Assembly (NCBI RefSeq): GCF_001438805.1
Contig: NZ_JQCF01000013.1
Location: forward strand, 1 to 64,000
Origin: Companilactobacillus kimchiensis
GTDB taxonomy: Bacteria; Bacillota; Bacilli; Lactobacillales; Lactobacillaceae
Direction: 5' to 3'
Length of the DNA stretch: 64,000 bases
Numbering within the stretch: position 1 is the stretch's first letter; each line of letters begins with the position of its first letter. Shown here piece by piece: positions 8,481 to 15,487 of this stretch. The notes beneath the pieces were generated by a model. The model saw nothing but the letters and a program-made list of their open reading frames with translations. It was not told where the DNA came from and ran no database searches. Position numbers and translations under genes: made by a program.

Positions 8481-9314
8481 ATGAAGAATAGTAAAATTAA
8501 AGCAATATTTTTATTAGTAGTTACAACATTTAGTTTATTTTTATTAGCCGGTTGTGGAAACAAGGCTAGTGCTAGCAAGGACACTACCGTTAAAATTGGG
8601 ATCACTGGTTCTGATGATCGAGTTTTGAACCTGGTTGCCAAGAAAGTTAAAAAGGAAGGCATTAATTTAAAAATTGTTGAATTTTCAGATTATAACCAAC
8701 CTAATACAGCTTTGGCTCAAGGAGAAATTGATTTAAATGCGTTTCAAACTGTAACCTTCCAAAATGATTGGAACAAAAAGCACAAGACTAATATTGTTTC
8801 CATCGGTTCAACTGTGATTGCACCAATGGCCTTATATTCAAAGAAAATCACCAGTGTTAACCAGCTCAAAGATGGTGATAAGATTGCCGTTCCCAATGAT
8901 GCCACTAATGAAGGACGTGCACTTCAATTACTTGAAAGTGCCGGCGTGATCAAATTGAATTCTGCTAAGATTCCTAACTTAAAGGATATTACTGAAAACA
9001 AGCTTAACTTAAAAATTTCAGCTTTAGATGCCGCTCAAACAGCTAAATCACTTGATGACGTTTCAGCTTCAGTTGTTAATAGTGGGGTTGCTAGTGACGC
9101 TAAGTTAGATCCTAAAAAAGCGGTTTACCGTGAAAAAATCACTGCTAAGTCAAAACCTTATGTCAATATCATCTCAGCTAACGCTAAGGACAAAGATAAG
9201 GCTGCTTACAAGAAAATCGTTAAAGCATATCAATCAAAAGATGTTGCCAAAGAAATCAAAAAGGAATTTGGTGGCTACGAAAGTCCAGCTTGGAATTATA
9301 AAGTATTAAATTAA
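8481..9314 (+). CDS. Methionine-type substrate-binding lipoprotein (copy 2)
   Basis: A 277-aa NlpA/MetQ-family lipoprotein with lipobox LAGC and mature start 'VKIGITGSDD'. It is clearly paralogous to metQ (same 'FSDYNQPNTALAQGEID' core) and even closer to copy 3. It has a perfect AGGAGG site just after its own T-box terminator. There is no second permease or ATPase here, so it presumably shares MetN and MetI. A different ligand preference is possible. Confidence 0.88.
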   Translation: MKNSKIKAIFLLVVTTFSLFLLAGCGNKASASKDTTVKIGITGSDDRVLNLVAKKVKKEGINLKIVEFSDYNQPNTALAQGEIDLNAFQTVTFQNDWNKKHKTNIVSIGSTVIAPMALYSKKITSVNQLKDGDKIAVPNDATNEGRALQLLESAGVIKLNSAKIPNLKDITENKLNLKISALDAAQTAKSLDDVSASVVNSGVASDAKLDPKKAVYREKITAKSKPYVNIISANAKDKDKAAYKKIVKAYQSKDVAKEIKKEFGGYESPAWNYKVLN

Positions 9315-9430
9315 TAATCAGGTATTACTTAAGCAACGTTAAATATGAGTGTTTGCTTTTAGAATAATACCACGCTGTCAAAGGCGCTCCTATTTAGGCA
9401 AACTAATTGTCTAAATAAGGGGCGCCTTTT
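9315..9430 (+). promoter_or_regulatory. Truncated T-box remnant before metQ3
   Basis: Only the 3' half of a T-box leader remains: a degenerate T-box AGAATAATACCACG (9361-9374) and a strong terminator stem AAGGCGC...GCGCCTT (9380-9430). The gap after the previous stop codon (about 115 bp) leaves no room for Stem I with a specifier loop. It probably arose by tandem duplication of T-box plus metQ, then lost its sensor. As it stands it may simply act as a terminator. Confidence 0.75.
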
Positions 9431-9449
9431 CAATTTGAGGAGGAAAATC

Positions 9450-10280
9450 ATGTCAAAGAGTCGAATTAAGAGAATATTTCTAATATTCATTACCACACTT
9501 AGTTTGTTTATTTTAGTCGGTTGTGGAAACAATCAGGCTAGCAAGGAAACTACGGTTAAGGTCGGAATCACAGGGTCAAATGATCCGGCTTTGCAAAAAG
9601 TTACCAAAATGGTTAAAAAGGAAGGTATCAATATCAAAGTTGTTGAATTTTCTGATTATAGTCAACCAAATACAGCTTTGGCTCAAGGGGAAATTGATAT
9701 GAATGATTTCCAAACTTATACCTTCCAAAGTGATTGGAACAAGAAACATAAGACTGATATTGTTTCCATTGGACAAACGGTGATTGCACCAATGTCACTC
9801 TTCTCTAAAAAAATCACTAATATTAAACAACTTAAAAAAGGTGATAAAGTTGCCATTCCTAATGATGTAACCAATGAAGGTCGGGCTTTGCAATTATTAG
9901 AAAGTGCCGGTTTGATTAAATTGAACGATGCTAAAATCCCTAGTTTGAGAGATATTACTGAAAATAAAGTCGGTATTAAGATCTCGTCACTTGATGCGGG
10001 ACAAACTGCTAAGTCACTCGATGATGTTACAGCTGCCTGTGTTAATAGTGGTGTCGCTAGTGATGCTAAGTTAAATCCTCAGAATGCTATTTTTAGAGAA
10101 ACTATTACTGCTAAGTCAAAGCCCTACGTTAATATCTTGTCAGTTAATGCGAAAGATAAGAACAACCCTACTTATAGGAAAATTGTTAAAGCCTACCACA
10201 CCAAAGAAGTTGCCGATGTAATCAAGAAAGAATTCCATGGTTATGAAAAAGCTGCCTGGACTTATAAGATTTTGCAATAA
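9450..10280 (+). CDS. Methionine-type substrate-binding lipoprotein (copy 3)
   Basis: The start ATG at 9450 is chosen because TGAGGAGG ends 6 bp upstream; the in-frame TTG at 9435 overlaps that site. The protein has 276 aa, a lipobox written LVGC and a mature start 'VKVGITGSND'. It is the nearest relative of copy 2 and is intact. It lies behind the truncated T-box, so its expression may be low or depend on readthrough. The following hairpin ends the met locus. Confidence 0.88.
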   Translation: MSKSRIKRIFLIFITTLSLFILVGCGNNQASKETTVKVGITGSNDPALQKVTKMVKKEGINIKVVEFSDYSQPNTALAQGEIDMNDFQTYTFQSDWNKKHKTDIVSIGQTVIAPMSLFSKKITNIKQLKKGDKVAIPNDVTNEGRALQLLESAGLIKLNDAKIPSLRDITENKVGIKISSLDAGQTAKSLDDVTAACVNSGVASDAKLNPQNAIFRETITAKSKPYVNILSVNAKDKNNPTYRKIVKAYHTKEVADVIKKEFHGYEKAAWTYKILQ

Positions 10281-10299
10281 CTTTTAAAAATAATTAAAG

Positions 10300-10326
10300 A
10301 GAACTGAGTGAATCAGTTCTTTTTTT
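10300..10326 (+). terminator. Terminator of the methionine locus
   Basis: AGAACTGA (10300-10307) pairs with TCAGTTCT (10313-10320) around a 5-nt loop, followed by seven T's. Confidence 0.9.
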
Positions 10327-10391
10327 GTGTAATTATTTGATTTTTAATTTAGAATTGAATTAGTAATTAAAAGTAGAATTCAGGGATGTAT

Positions 10392-11210
10392 ATGAAGAAT
10401 TTGGGGACAGTCTTAAAAGAGTTACGTAAGGAAAAAGATTTCACACAAAAAGAGCTGGCACAGGGAATTTGTGCGCAGTCAATGTTGTCAGCAATTGAGA
10501 ATGATGTCTATGTACCGAACGCTAATTTATTGATTAATCTGGCCAATAAATTAACTGTCAATTTGAATGAAATCAGTTTGGCTGCTAATTATAAAATTGG
10601 GACTGACAATGATTTTAATCAAACAGTGGACAAGCTGTGTAATGAACATAAATATATTGATTTACTACATTTTTTACAGCAATCGCAAATAACTGCTGAT
10701 TTAAAAACGGCGACACAATTACAAAATTATTATTATTATTTAGGGGTCGCACAATTACAAACGCATGCGATGGATGATGCTTTACAGTCATTAAGAATGT
10801 CCCTAGCAGAAATTAATCATTTGCATTTGGACACGATCTCGCGGTTGGCTTATCTGGCCATTGGATACATTAATGCGTTACAAAATAACCGAACCGCTGC
10901 GGTTGATAATATTGATTTGGCTTTTCGAAATTGGAATGATTATTCTTATGAAGAGAATCAAAATATTCTCTATTATTTGGCGGCGTTGATTTATTTTAAA
11001 TTGAATGATTATCAGAATTCAACAGCTTACTTGGTTGACGGAATTGGATTTATTGCTAAACATGATTCACATTATATGTTGGCTAATTGTTACTTTTTGA
11101 TGGCTCGTTTAGCTCAAGAGGCCCATCAGGACGATGAACGTTTGGAAGCCCATCGTCGCAAAGATTTGTTTACAGAATTATATGACGAACAAATTTTTGA
11201 GGATTTTTAA
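10392..11210 (+). CDS. XRE-type regulator with TPR-like C-terminus (Rgg/PlcR-like)
   Basis: A 272-aa protein with an N-terminal Cro/C1 helix-turn-helix (residues 5-60, 'KELRKEKDFTQKELAQG') and an all-helical C-terminal region of TPR-like repeats. That architecture is shared with the Rgg/PlcR (RRNPP-like) regulators, many of which bind small peptides. Start 10392 fits the AGGGA site better than ATG 10386, which overlaps it. No obvious small peptide-pheromone gene is seen next to it. Target genes are unknown. Confidence 0.72.
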   Translation: MKNLGTVLKELRKEKDFTQKELAQGICAQSMLSAIENDVYVPNANLLINLANKLTVNLNEISLAANYKIGTDNDFNQTVDKLCNEHKYIDLLHFLQQSQITADLKTATQLQNYYYYLGVAQLQTHAMDDALQSLRMSLAEINHLHLDTISRLAYLAIGYINALQNNRTAAVDNIDLAFRNWNDYSYEENQNILYYLAALIYFKLNDYQNSTAYLVDGIGFIAKHDSHYMLANCYFLMARLAQEAHQDDERLEAHRRKDLFTELYDEQIFEDF

Positions 11211-11288
11211 AATATCAGAATACTGATTATTAATTAAGTTGATTTTTTCGTAAGCTAAGCCTATCAAATGAATGGGAGTGTTTTACTT

Positions 11289-11699
11289 ATGGAAAAGATA
11301 TTCAGTAATCAAATTTTAATCAAGCAGGAACTAAATCAAATAAAAGATATTTTGTTACAACCGGAAAAATTAAGTCAATGGAATCCAGCAATTTTACGGG
11401 TAACTAAATTAGCTGAGGATACTGTTTCAATTCAACGAAATATTAAAGCTGTTAATGAAACAGAAGTTATTAAGATCAGACAGACTGCTGAAAAAGTTAT
11501 TTATCAAAGTTTTGGTGGAAGGTTGATATATCAATTAGAATTTCATTTACAAACCATTAATGAATCGACATTGGTTGAAGAACAATTTTATTTAACAGAA
11601 GCGACAAAGTTACCAATGGGGTTGTTAGCTCCAATTGCCAAAAATGCTTTTAATCAGAATCTGACGGCTTTAAAAAGGATTGCAGAAATTTCTAAGTGA
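11289..11699 (+). CDS. SRPBCC/START-like small protein
   Basis: A 136-aa protein whose pattern ('LLQPEKLSQWNP' early, central beta-strands, C-terminal helix 'KNAFNQNLTALKRIAE') fits the SRPBCC/polyketide-cyclase-like fold that binds hydrophobic ligands. The start ATG at 11289 follows GGGAG with 10 bp spacing; ATG 11268 lacks a site. No enzymatic residues can be assigned. It may be transcribed with the regulator upstream. Confidence 0.6.
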   Translation: MEKIFSNQILIKQELNQIKDILLQPEKLSQWNPAILRVTKLAEDTVSIQRNIKAVNETEVIKIRQTAEKVIYQSFGGRLIYQLEFHLQTINESTLVEEQFYLTEATKLPMGLLAPIAKNAFNQNLTALKRIAEISK

Positions 11700-11791
11700 C
11701 AAAATCGTAAGTTGAATGTAAGCAATTTAGATGTACTAATATTACTAATTAAATTATGATGTACTTAAAGATAAAGAGGGGGAAGTAGCTT

Positions 11792-11980
11792 ATGCATATT
11801 CCAATTAAACGTTCCAAGAATGATAAGGTTTTAGCCGGTGTGATCGGTGGATTGGCTGAACATTTCCAGTGGAATCCAACCATTGCTAGGGTTTTGTGGA
11901 TTTTAGTTAGTTTGACACCATTTCCAGGTATCATAGGTTACTTGGTACTCTGGATGCTAATGGAAAGTCCTGAATATTAA
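11792..11980 (+). CDS. PspC-domain mini-protein (copy 1)
   Basis: A 62-aa protein made of one PspC domain: a basic N-terminus 'IKRSKNDKVLAGVIGGLAEHF' followed by a hydrophobic membrane segment with 'PFPGIIGYLVLWMLM'. PspC-domain proteins take part in envelope stress sensing. The AGGGGG site lies just upstream. A paralogue follows 21 bp downstream, so the two are a tandem duplication in one transcript. Confidence 0.82.
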   Translation: MHIPIKRSKNDKVLAGVIGGLAEHFQWNPTIARVLWILVSLTPFPGIIGYLVLWMLMESPEY

Positions 11981-12001
11981 TAAAAGTTAGGGGGAAATAT
12001 T

Positions 12002-12196
12002 ATGCACATTCCTATTAAAAGATCCAAAAGCAATCAAATTTTAGGTGGAGTAATCGCTGGACTTTGCGAACATTATGATTGGAATCCCGCTATTGGTAGA
12101 GTTTTGTATGTCGTATTGGCATTAACGCCAATGTTTCCCGGGATTATTGTTTATTTAATACTCTGGATGTTGATGGAAAGTCCTGACGAAAATTAA
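12002..12196 (+). CDS. PspC-domain mini-protein (copy 2)
   Basis: A 64-aa paralogue of the preceding gene with the same start (MHIPIKRSK) and the same ending pattern 'LILWMLMESP'. A GGGGG site precedes the ATG. It may form a hetero-oligomer with copy 1, which is an inference. Its 3' end is followed after about 36 bp by structured repeat copy A in the same orientation. Confidence 0.82.
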   Translation: MHIPIKRSKSNQILGGVIAGLCEHYDWNPAIGRVLYVVLALTPMFPGIIVYLILWMLMESPDEN

Positions 12197-12231
12197 AAAT
12201 AATGAAATTCGGATTTAGTTCCAACTTTAGT

Positions 12232-12450
12232 TTTTACTCAAGTTCAGTTAGAGCGTAAGTCAACGAAGTTGTCATTATGCTGCCGTCTTCCGCTCGGCAA
12301 TATCGGAGGGCTGGAACGCAGTGGACATCGTTTTGAACCAATTTGAAGTACAAAATTGTTTCAAAATCGAGTCTTTCACTAACCTAGCAAAGTACGCTAG
12401 GTAAGAGAAATCTCACTGCTGAGCCCCCGAATTGCTCTCGCTCCAGACTA
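12232..12450 (+). repeat. Structured 3'-region repeat, copy A
   Basis: A non-coding element sharing a frame with three others in this window. CCGTCTTCC is at 12283-12291, GGCTGGAACGCAG at 12309-12321, CTGCTGAGCC at 12416-12425 and CTCCAGACTA at 12441-12450. The outer stem pairs GGCAATATCGGAGGGCT with AGCCCCCGAATTGCTC. Inside are two more hairpins: TCGTTTTGAA../..TTCAAAATCGA and CCTAGC/GCTAGG, both with AAGTAC in the loop. It starts about 36 bp after the stop of the PspC gene and no T-run follows it. Confidence 0.7.
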
Positions 12451-12522
12451 GATAGTTATCTTTTACTTTTAGTAATCTAAACTATTTTAATATTTCAGAT
12501 TTGTCTTAATAAAAAGCAAAAT

Positions 12523-12568
12523 GACCATATTAACTGATATAGAACTCAGTTAATATGGTCACTTTTTT
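12523..12568. terminator. Bidirectional terminator between repeats A and B
   Basis: A perfect 15-bp stem, GACCATATTAACTGA (12523-12537) with its complement (12546-12560), followed by T's on the plus strand and A's on the left side. It separates two convergent transcripts. Confidence 0.85.
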
Positions 12569-12644
12569 GTTTTAAGAATATTATTTGCAATAAGAATTTT
12601 AGATTAAATCATTTTTAATTAACAAATTAATCAAAGTGTCATTT

Positions 12645-12847
12645 AGTCTGGAGTAAGAATTGGGAATAGGCTCAGCTGCAAAATTATCCTTAGTCAGCGG
12701 TCTGTGCTGGCTTAGGATAAGACCAATCTTCAAAACAACCGGTCTGTGGTTGGTTCGAAGTTGTGTCTGCAGCGTTCCAGCCTATTCCCAATTCTTGCGG
12801 AAGACGGGAAGTTAAGCACACTCTCGTTCTAACCAAACTTAAGTGAG
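12645..12847 (-). repeat. Structured 3'-region repeat, copy B
   Basis: This is the same frame as copy A on the minus strand: AACTTCCCGTCTTCC, then GGCTGGAACGC, then GCTGAGCC, then CTCCAGACTA. The outer stem is a perfect 18-bp pair (12655-12672 with 12779-12796). Two inner hairpins (12684-12720 and about 12725-12762) have the identical loop GGTCTGT on the plus strand. It begins 8 bp after the stop codon of the minus-strand HAD gene, so it would be that gene's 3' untranslated region. Confidence 0.7.
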
Positions 12848-12854
12848 CACTATT

Positions 12855-13646
12855 CTAAAAATTGAAAGCATCTTTGATGGTATTCAAAACGCCATCGTGA
12901 TTGTTATCGTCAATGGTAATTTGGTCGGCAGCATCTTTGATAGATTGTTTGGCATTTAACATGGAAACTCCCAAGCCGACTTCTTGGATCATTTCGAGGT
13001 CGTTAGTGTTATCACCAAAGGCCATCACATTATCCAAACCGATATTTAATTTTTGACATAATTGTTGTAAGCCAAGGCTTTTATTAATATCAGCATTCAT
13101 AATATCAATACTACCGAAACCACTGGTTGCAGCGTGAACGAAGTTACCATAATTTTGATTGATCAAATTGGCTGCATCATCTAAATCATCATGTTCGAGT
13201 TGAATATTGAGTTTGAAAAATTCGTCATCAACAGTAGTCAGATCGTCAACAATAATTAGATTACCAATGTGATATAAAGGTTGATTAGTAGAACTTTCAG
13301 AATAACTGGCTTTTTTACCAGATAGTGAGATAGCTTTTAAATCCAATTGGGAAGTTAAAACGGGAATTATCTTTTGAATCAATTCGTTGGAAATAGTTTT
13401 TTCAAAGAGTGTTTCCTTGTGAGAGACAACTTGAGAACCATTTTCGGCAATTAAAATATCAATATCAGGGGATGCCTGAAAGATTTTTTGAAGATGGTCC
13501 AAATTGTTACCACTGGCAACAGCGAATTCGACATTTTGTTCATGTAACTGTTTGAGATAGCTATTCAAACGGTCAATGTCGTAATTATTATTGGAGTCAA
13601 AGAGAGTTCCATCAATGTCAGTCGCAATTAGTTTTATTTCAGTCAT
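12855..13646 (-). CDS. HAD-superfamily (Cof-type) sugar-phosphate phosphatase
   Basis: A 263-aa protein. Motif I 'IATDIDGTLFDS' at the N-terminus carries the nucleophilic and acid Asp. A conserved Lys region is mid-protein, and 'AFGDNTNDLEM' near residue 215 is motif IV. Length and Cof-type cap place it with the IIB phosphatases acting on sugar phosphates or nucleotides; the substrate cannot be told. The start at 13646 is chosen because GGGAG is 8 bp upstream. It is divergent from a DeoR regulator, with three operator-like repeats in the shared promoter region. Confidence 0.85.
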   Translation of the reverse strand: MTEIKLIATDIDGTLFDSNNNYDIDRLNSYLKQLHEQNVEFAVASGNNLDHLQKIFQASPDIDILIAENGSQVVSHKETLFEKTISNELIQKIIPVLTSQLDLKAISLSGKKASYSESSTNQPLYHIGNLIIVDDLTTVDDEFFKLNIQLEHDDLDDAANLINQNYGNFVHAATSGFGSIDIMNADINKSLGLQQLCQKLNIGLDNVMAFGDNTNDLEMIQEVGLGVSMLNAKQSIKDAADQITIDDNNHDGVLNTIKDAFNF

Positions 13647-13672
13647 ATAATCTGCTCCCATTCACAATTGAA

Positions 13673-13798
13673 ATTGGTTTATGATGTTAAAACCAATCAT
13701 TATTATTTGTTTGTTATTTCAAAACAAATAATACACGTTCGATTTGGATATTGCAATAAAACAATTAAAATGAATTGGTTTCTGGCCTGAAAACCAAT
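13673..13798. promoter_or_regulatory. Three matched inverted repeats, likely operators of the DeoR regulator
   Basis: ATTGGTTT-N9-AAACCAAT occurs at 13673-13697 and again at 13774-13798. Between them TTATTTGTTT-N9-AAACAAATAA lies at 13703-13731. All three have a 9-bp spacer. They fill the region between the divergent HAD phosphatase and DeoR genes, so the regulator probably controls both. Confidence 0.72.
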
Positions 13799-13835
13799 AT
13801 AATTAGAATGAAACTAGTAAGGAGATTCCTAATTG

Positions 13836-14582
13836 ATGACACGAGAAGATAGAGAAAGTCGGATTCTACAAGAAGTTATTGAGAAAAGGACTGTCAGTGT
13901 GAATGACTTAGCGAAGATGTTTAATGTTACGATGGAAACAATTCGCAAAGATATCGCTTCACTACAAGAGAAGAATATTGTTGCTAAGAATTATGGTCAA
14001 GTCAGTTTAGCTGATCCATACTTAGAAGATGAATTTTTGAAGAAGGAAACTCAGGATTTAGCCGCCAAGACTAAGATTGCCCAAACTGCATTGGGTCTGA
14101 TTCCTAACAATGCAGTGGTTTATTTGGATACCAGTACGACTGTTTTGCAATTGGCCCGCTTGTTGTCTTTACGTTCAAATCTGACTATTGTCACCAATTC
14201 ACTACGAATCAATGAAGTATTATCCAATAATCAAAATGATATTTTGATGACCGGTGGTAAATATCGTGATCGAAGTAAATCCTATTATGGAGATTGGACT
14301 ATACGTGCTATTGATGCCATTAATATTGATATCGCCTTTTTAGGTGGCGATGGATTGTCAGCGGATGGGGTTACTATCGGTTCCTATGGTGAATTGACGG
14401 TTAAAAAGGAAGTCATTAAGCGAAGTAAAAAGACGGCTCTGATGGTTTCAACTAGTAAATTTATGAAGATGGGTAAATTCACTTATACTAATTTTTCTGA
14501 TGTTGACCTGCTGATAACTGAGCGAGAATTATCTAATGATGAAAAATTACGTTTTCCCAAGGATTTCTTATTGATGAATTAG
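13836..14582 (+). CDS. DeoR-family transcriptional regulator
   Basis: A 248-aa protein with an N-terminal winged helix ('LAKMFNVTMETIRKDIASLQEK', residues 20-50) and a C-terminal DeoR sensor domain ('YLDTSTTVLQLARLL', 'TNSLRINEVL', 'GGDGLSADG'). These regulators respond to phosphorylated sugars. TTG at 13833 is an alternative start 3 bp earlier. It likely represses itself and the divergent HAD phosphatase through the three repeats in between. A LysR gene follows after 14 bp. Confidence 0.85.
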   Translation: MTREDRESRILQEVIEKRTVSVNDLAKMFNVTMETIRKDIASLQEKNIVAKNYGQVSLADPYLEDEFLKKETQDLAAKTKIAQTALGLIPNNAVVYLDTSTTVLQLARLLSLRSNLTIVTNSLRINEVLSNNQNDILMTGGKYRDRSKSYYGDWTIRAIDAINIDIAFLGGDGLSADGVTIGSYGELTVKKEVIKRSKKTALMVSTSKFMKMGKFTYTNFSDVDLLITERELSNDEKLRFPKDFLLMN

Positions 14583-14596
14583 AAGGAAGTGTCAAG

Positions 14597-15487
14597 TTGG
14601 ATCTACAGAAACTAAAAGTCTTGGTTGATTTAGCAGAAACGCTTAATTATACTGAAACAGCTGAAAATCTTTTTACTACTCAAGGAAATATTTCTAAACA
14701 AATTTTGACTCTGGAAAAAGAATTGGATGTAACTATTTTTGTAAGGGCACATCGGAAAATTGTTTTAACTCCTGAGGGCAAGTTAGTTTTGACTTATGCT
14801 CAAAAAATTACACGAGATTATGCGAAATTGACGATCCAGTTGAGTGATTTAAAAACTATTAATGATTCAACCATTGAGTTACACACAATTCCAACGATGC
14901 CTAATTATCAAAGCTTTACATTGATTACACAATTTTTACAAAAGTATCCCAAGGTTCAATTGCAGTTACAAGAGGAAGAAAGTTATAATTTATTAACTTC
15001 ACTCAAAGCTGGAAAATGTGAGATGATTTTTGCACGGACCTTTCAGTTTGATGAACCAAACTTGGAAAGAATTGTTATGGAAGATGATGATTTTGTAGCA
15101 GTTTTGCCCAAGAATCATCCCTATGCTCAGTCTAAGAAATTAGATTTAGCTAAATTAAAAGATGAACGATTTTTAATTTTAGGAAATTCGACCAATCTTT
15201 ATACGCCGGTTTTGGAACTCTGTAAAAATGCCGGATTTAAACCGCAGATTGCTTATGAGGGAACGCGAGTTGATTTGATCATGCGGATGGTTCAAAATCA
15301 GATGGGTATTTCTCTGATGATGGGAAAGACGGCCCAAAATTACGATCAGCAAAAATTTTCATTTGTACCCTTAACATCTAATATTACGAATAAACTGTGT
15401 TTTATTAGAATCAAGGGTGAACATTCAAAGGCAAATAATCTATTTTGGAAATATGTTCAAGACAATATCAGAAGCATTGGGGGATAA
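14597..15487 (+). CDS. LysR-family transcriptional regulator
   Basis: A 296-aa protein starting at TTG 14597 after AAGGAAG. The N-terminal helix-turn-helix ('NYTETAENLFTTQGNISKQILTLEKEL', residues 17-45) is followed by the periplasmic-binding-like sensor domain. It lies 14 bp after the DeoR gene and so is probably co-transcribed. Its end overlaps the helicase start by about 35 bp. Its effector is unknown. The lpd decarboxylase genes lie 2.8 kb downstream but are not adjacent, so a link is speculative. Confidence 0.85.
   Translation: MDLQKLKVLVDLAETLNYTETAENLFTTQGNISKQILTLEKELDVTIFVRAHRKIVLTPEGKLVLTYAQKITRDYAKLTIQLSDLKTINDSTIELHTIPTMPNYQSFTLITQFLQKYPKVQLQLQEEESYNLLTSLKAGKCEMIFARTFQFDEPNLERIVMEDDDFVAVLPKNHPYAQSKKLDLAKLKDERFLILGNSTNLYTPVLELCKNAGFKPQIAYEGTRVDLIMRMVQNQMGISLMMGKTAQNYDQQKFSFVPLTSNITNKLCFIRIKGEHSKANNLFWKYVQDNIRSIGG

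Noticed and set aside
12232-12847. Insertion sequence or MITE pair
   Set aside because: The two inverted elements lack a shared terminal inverted repeat, target-site duplication and transposase. Their variable arms and post-stop-codon position fit a structured RNA element better, though a mobile origin is not excluded.
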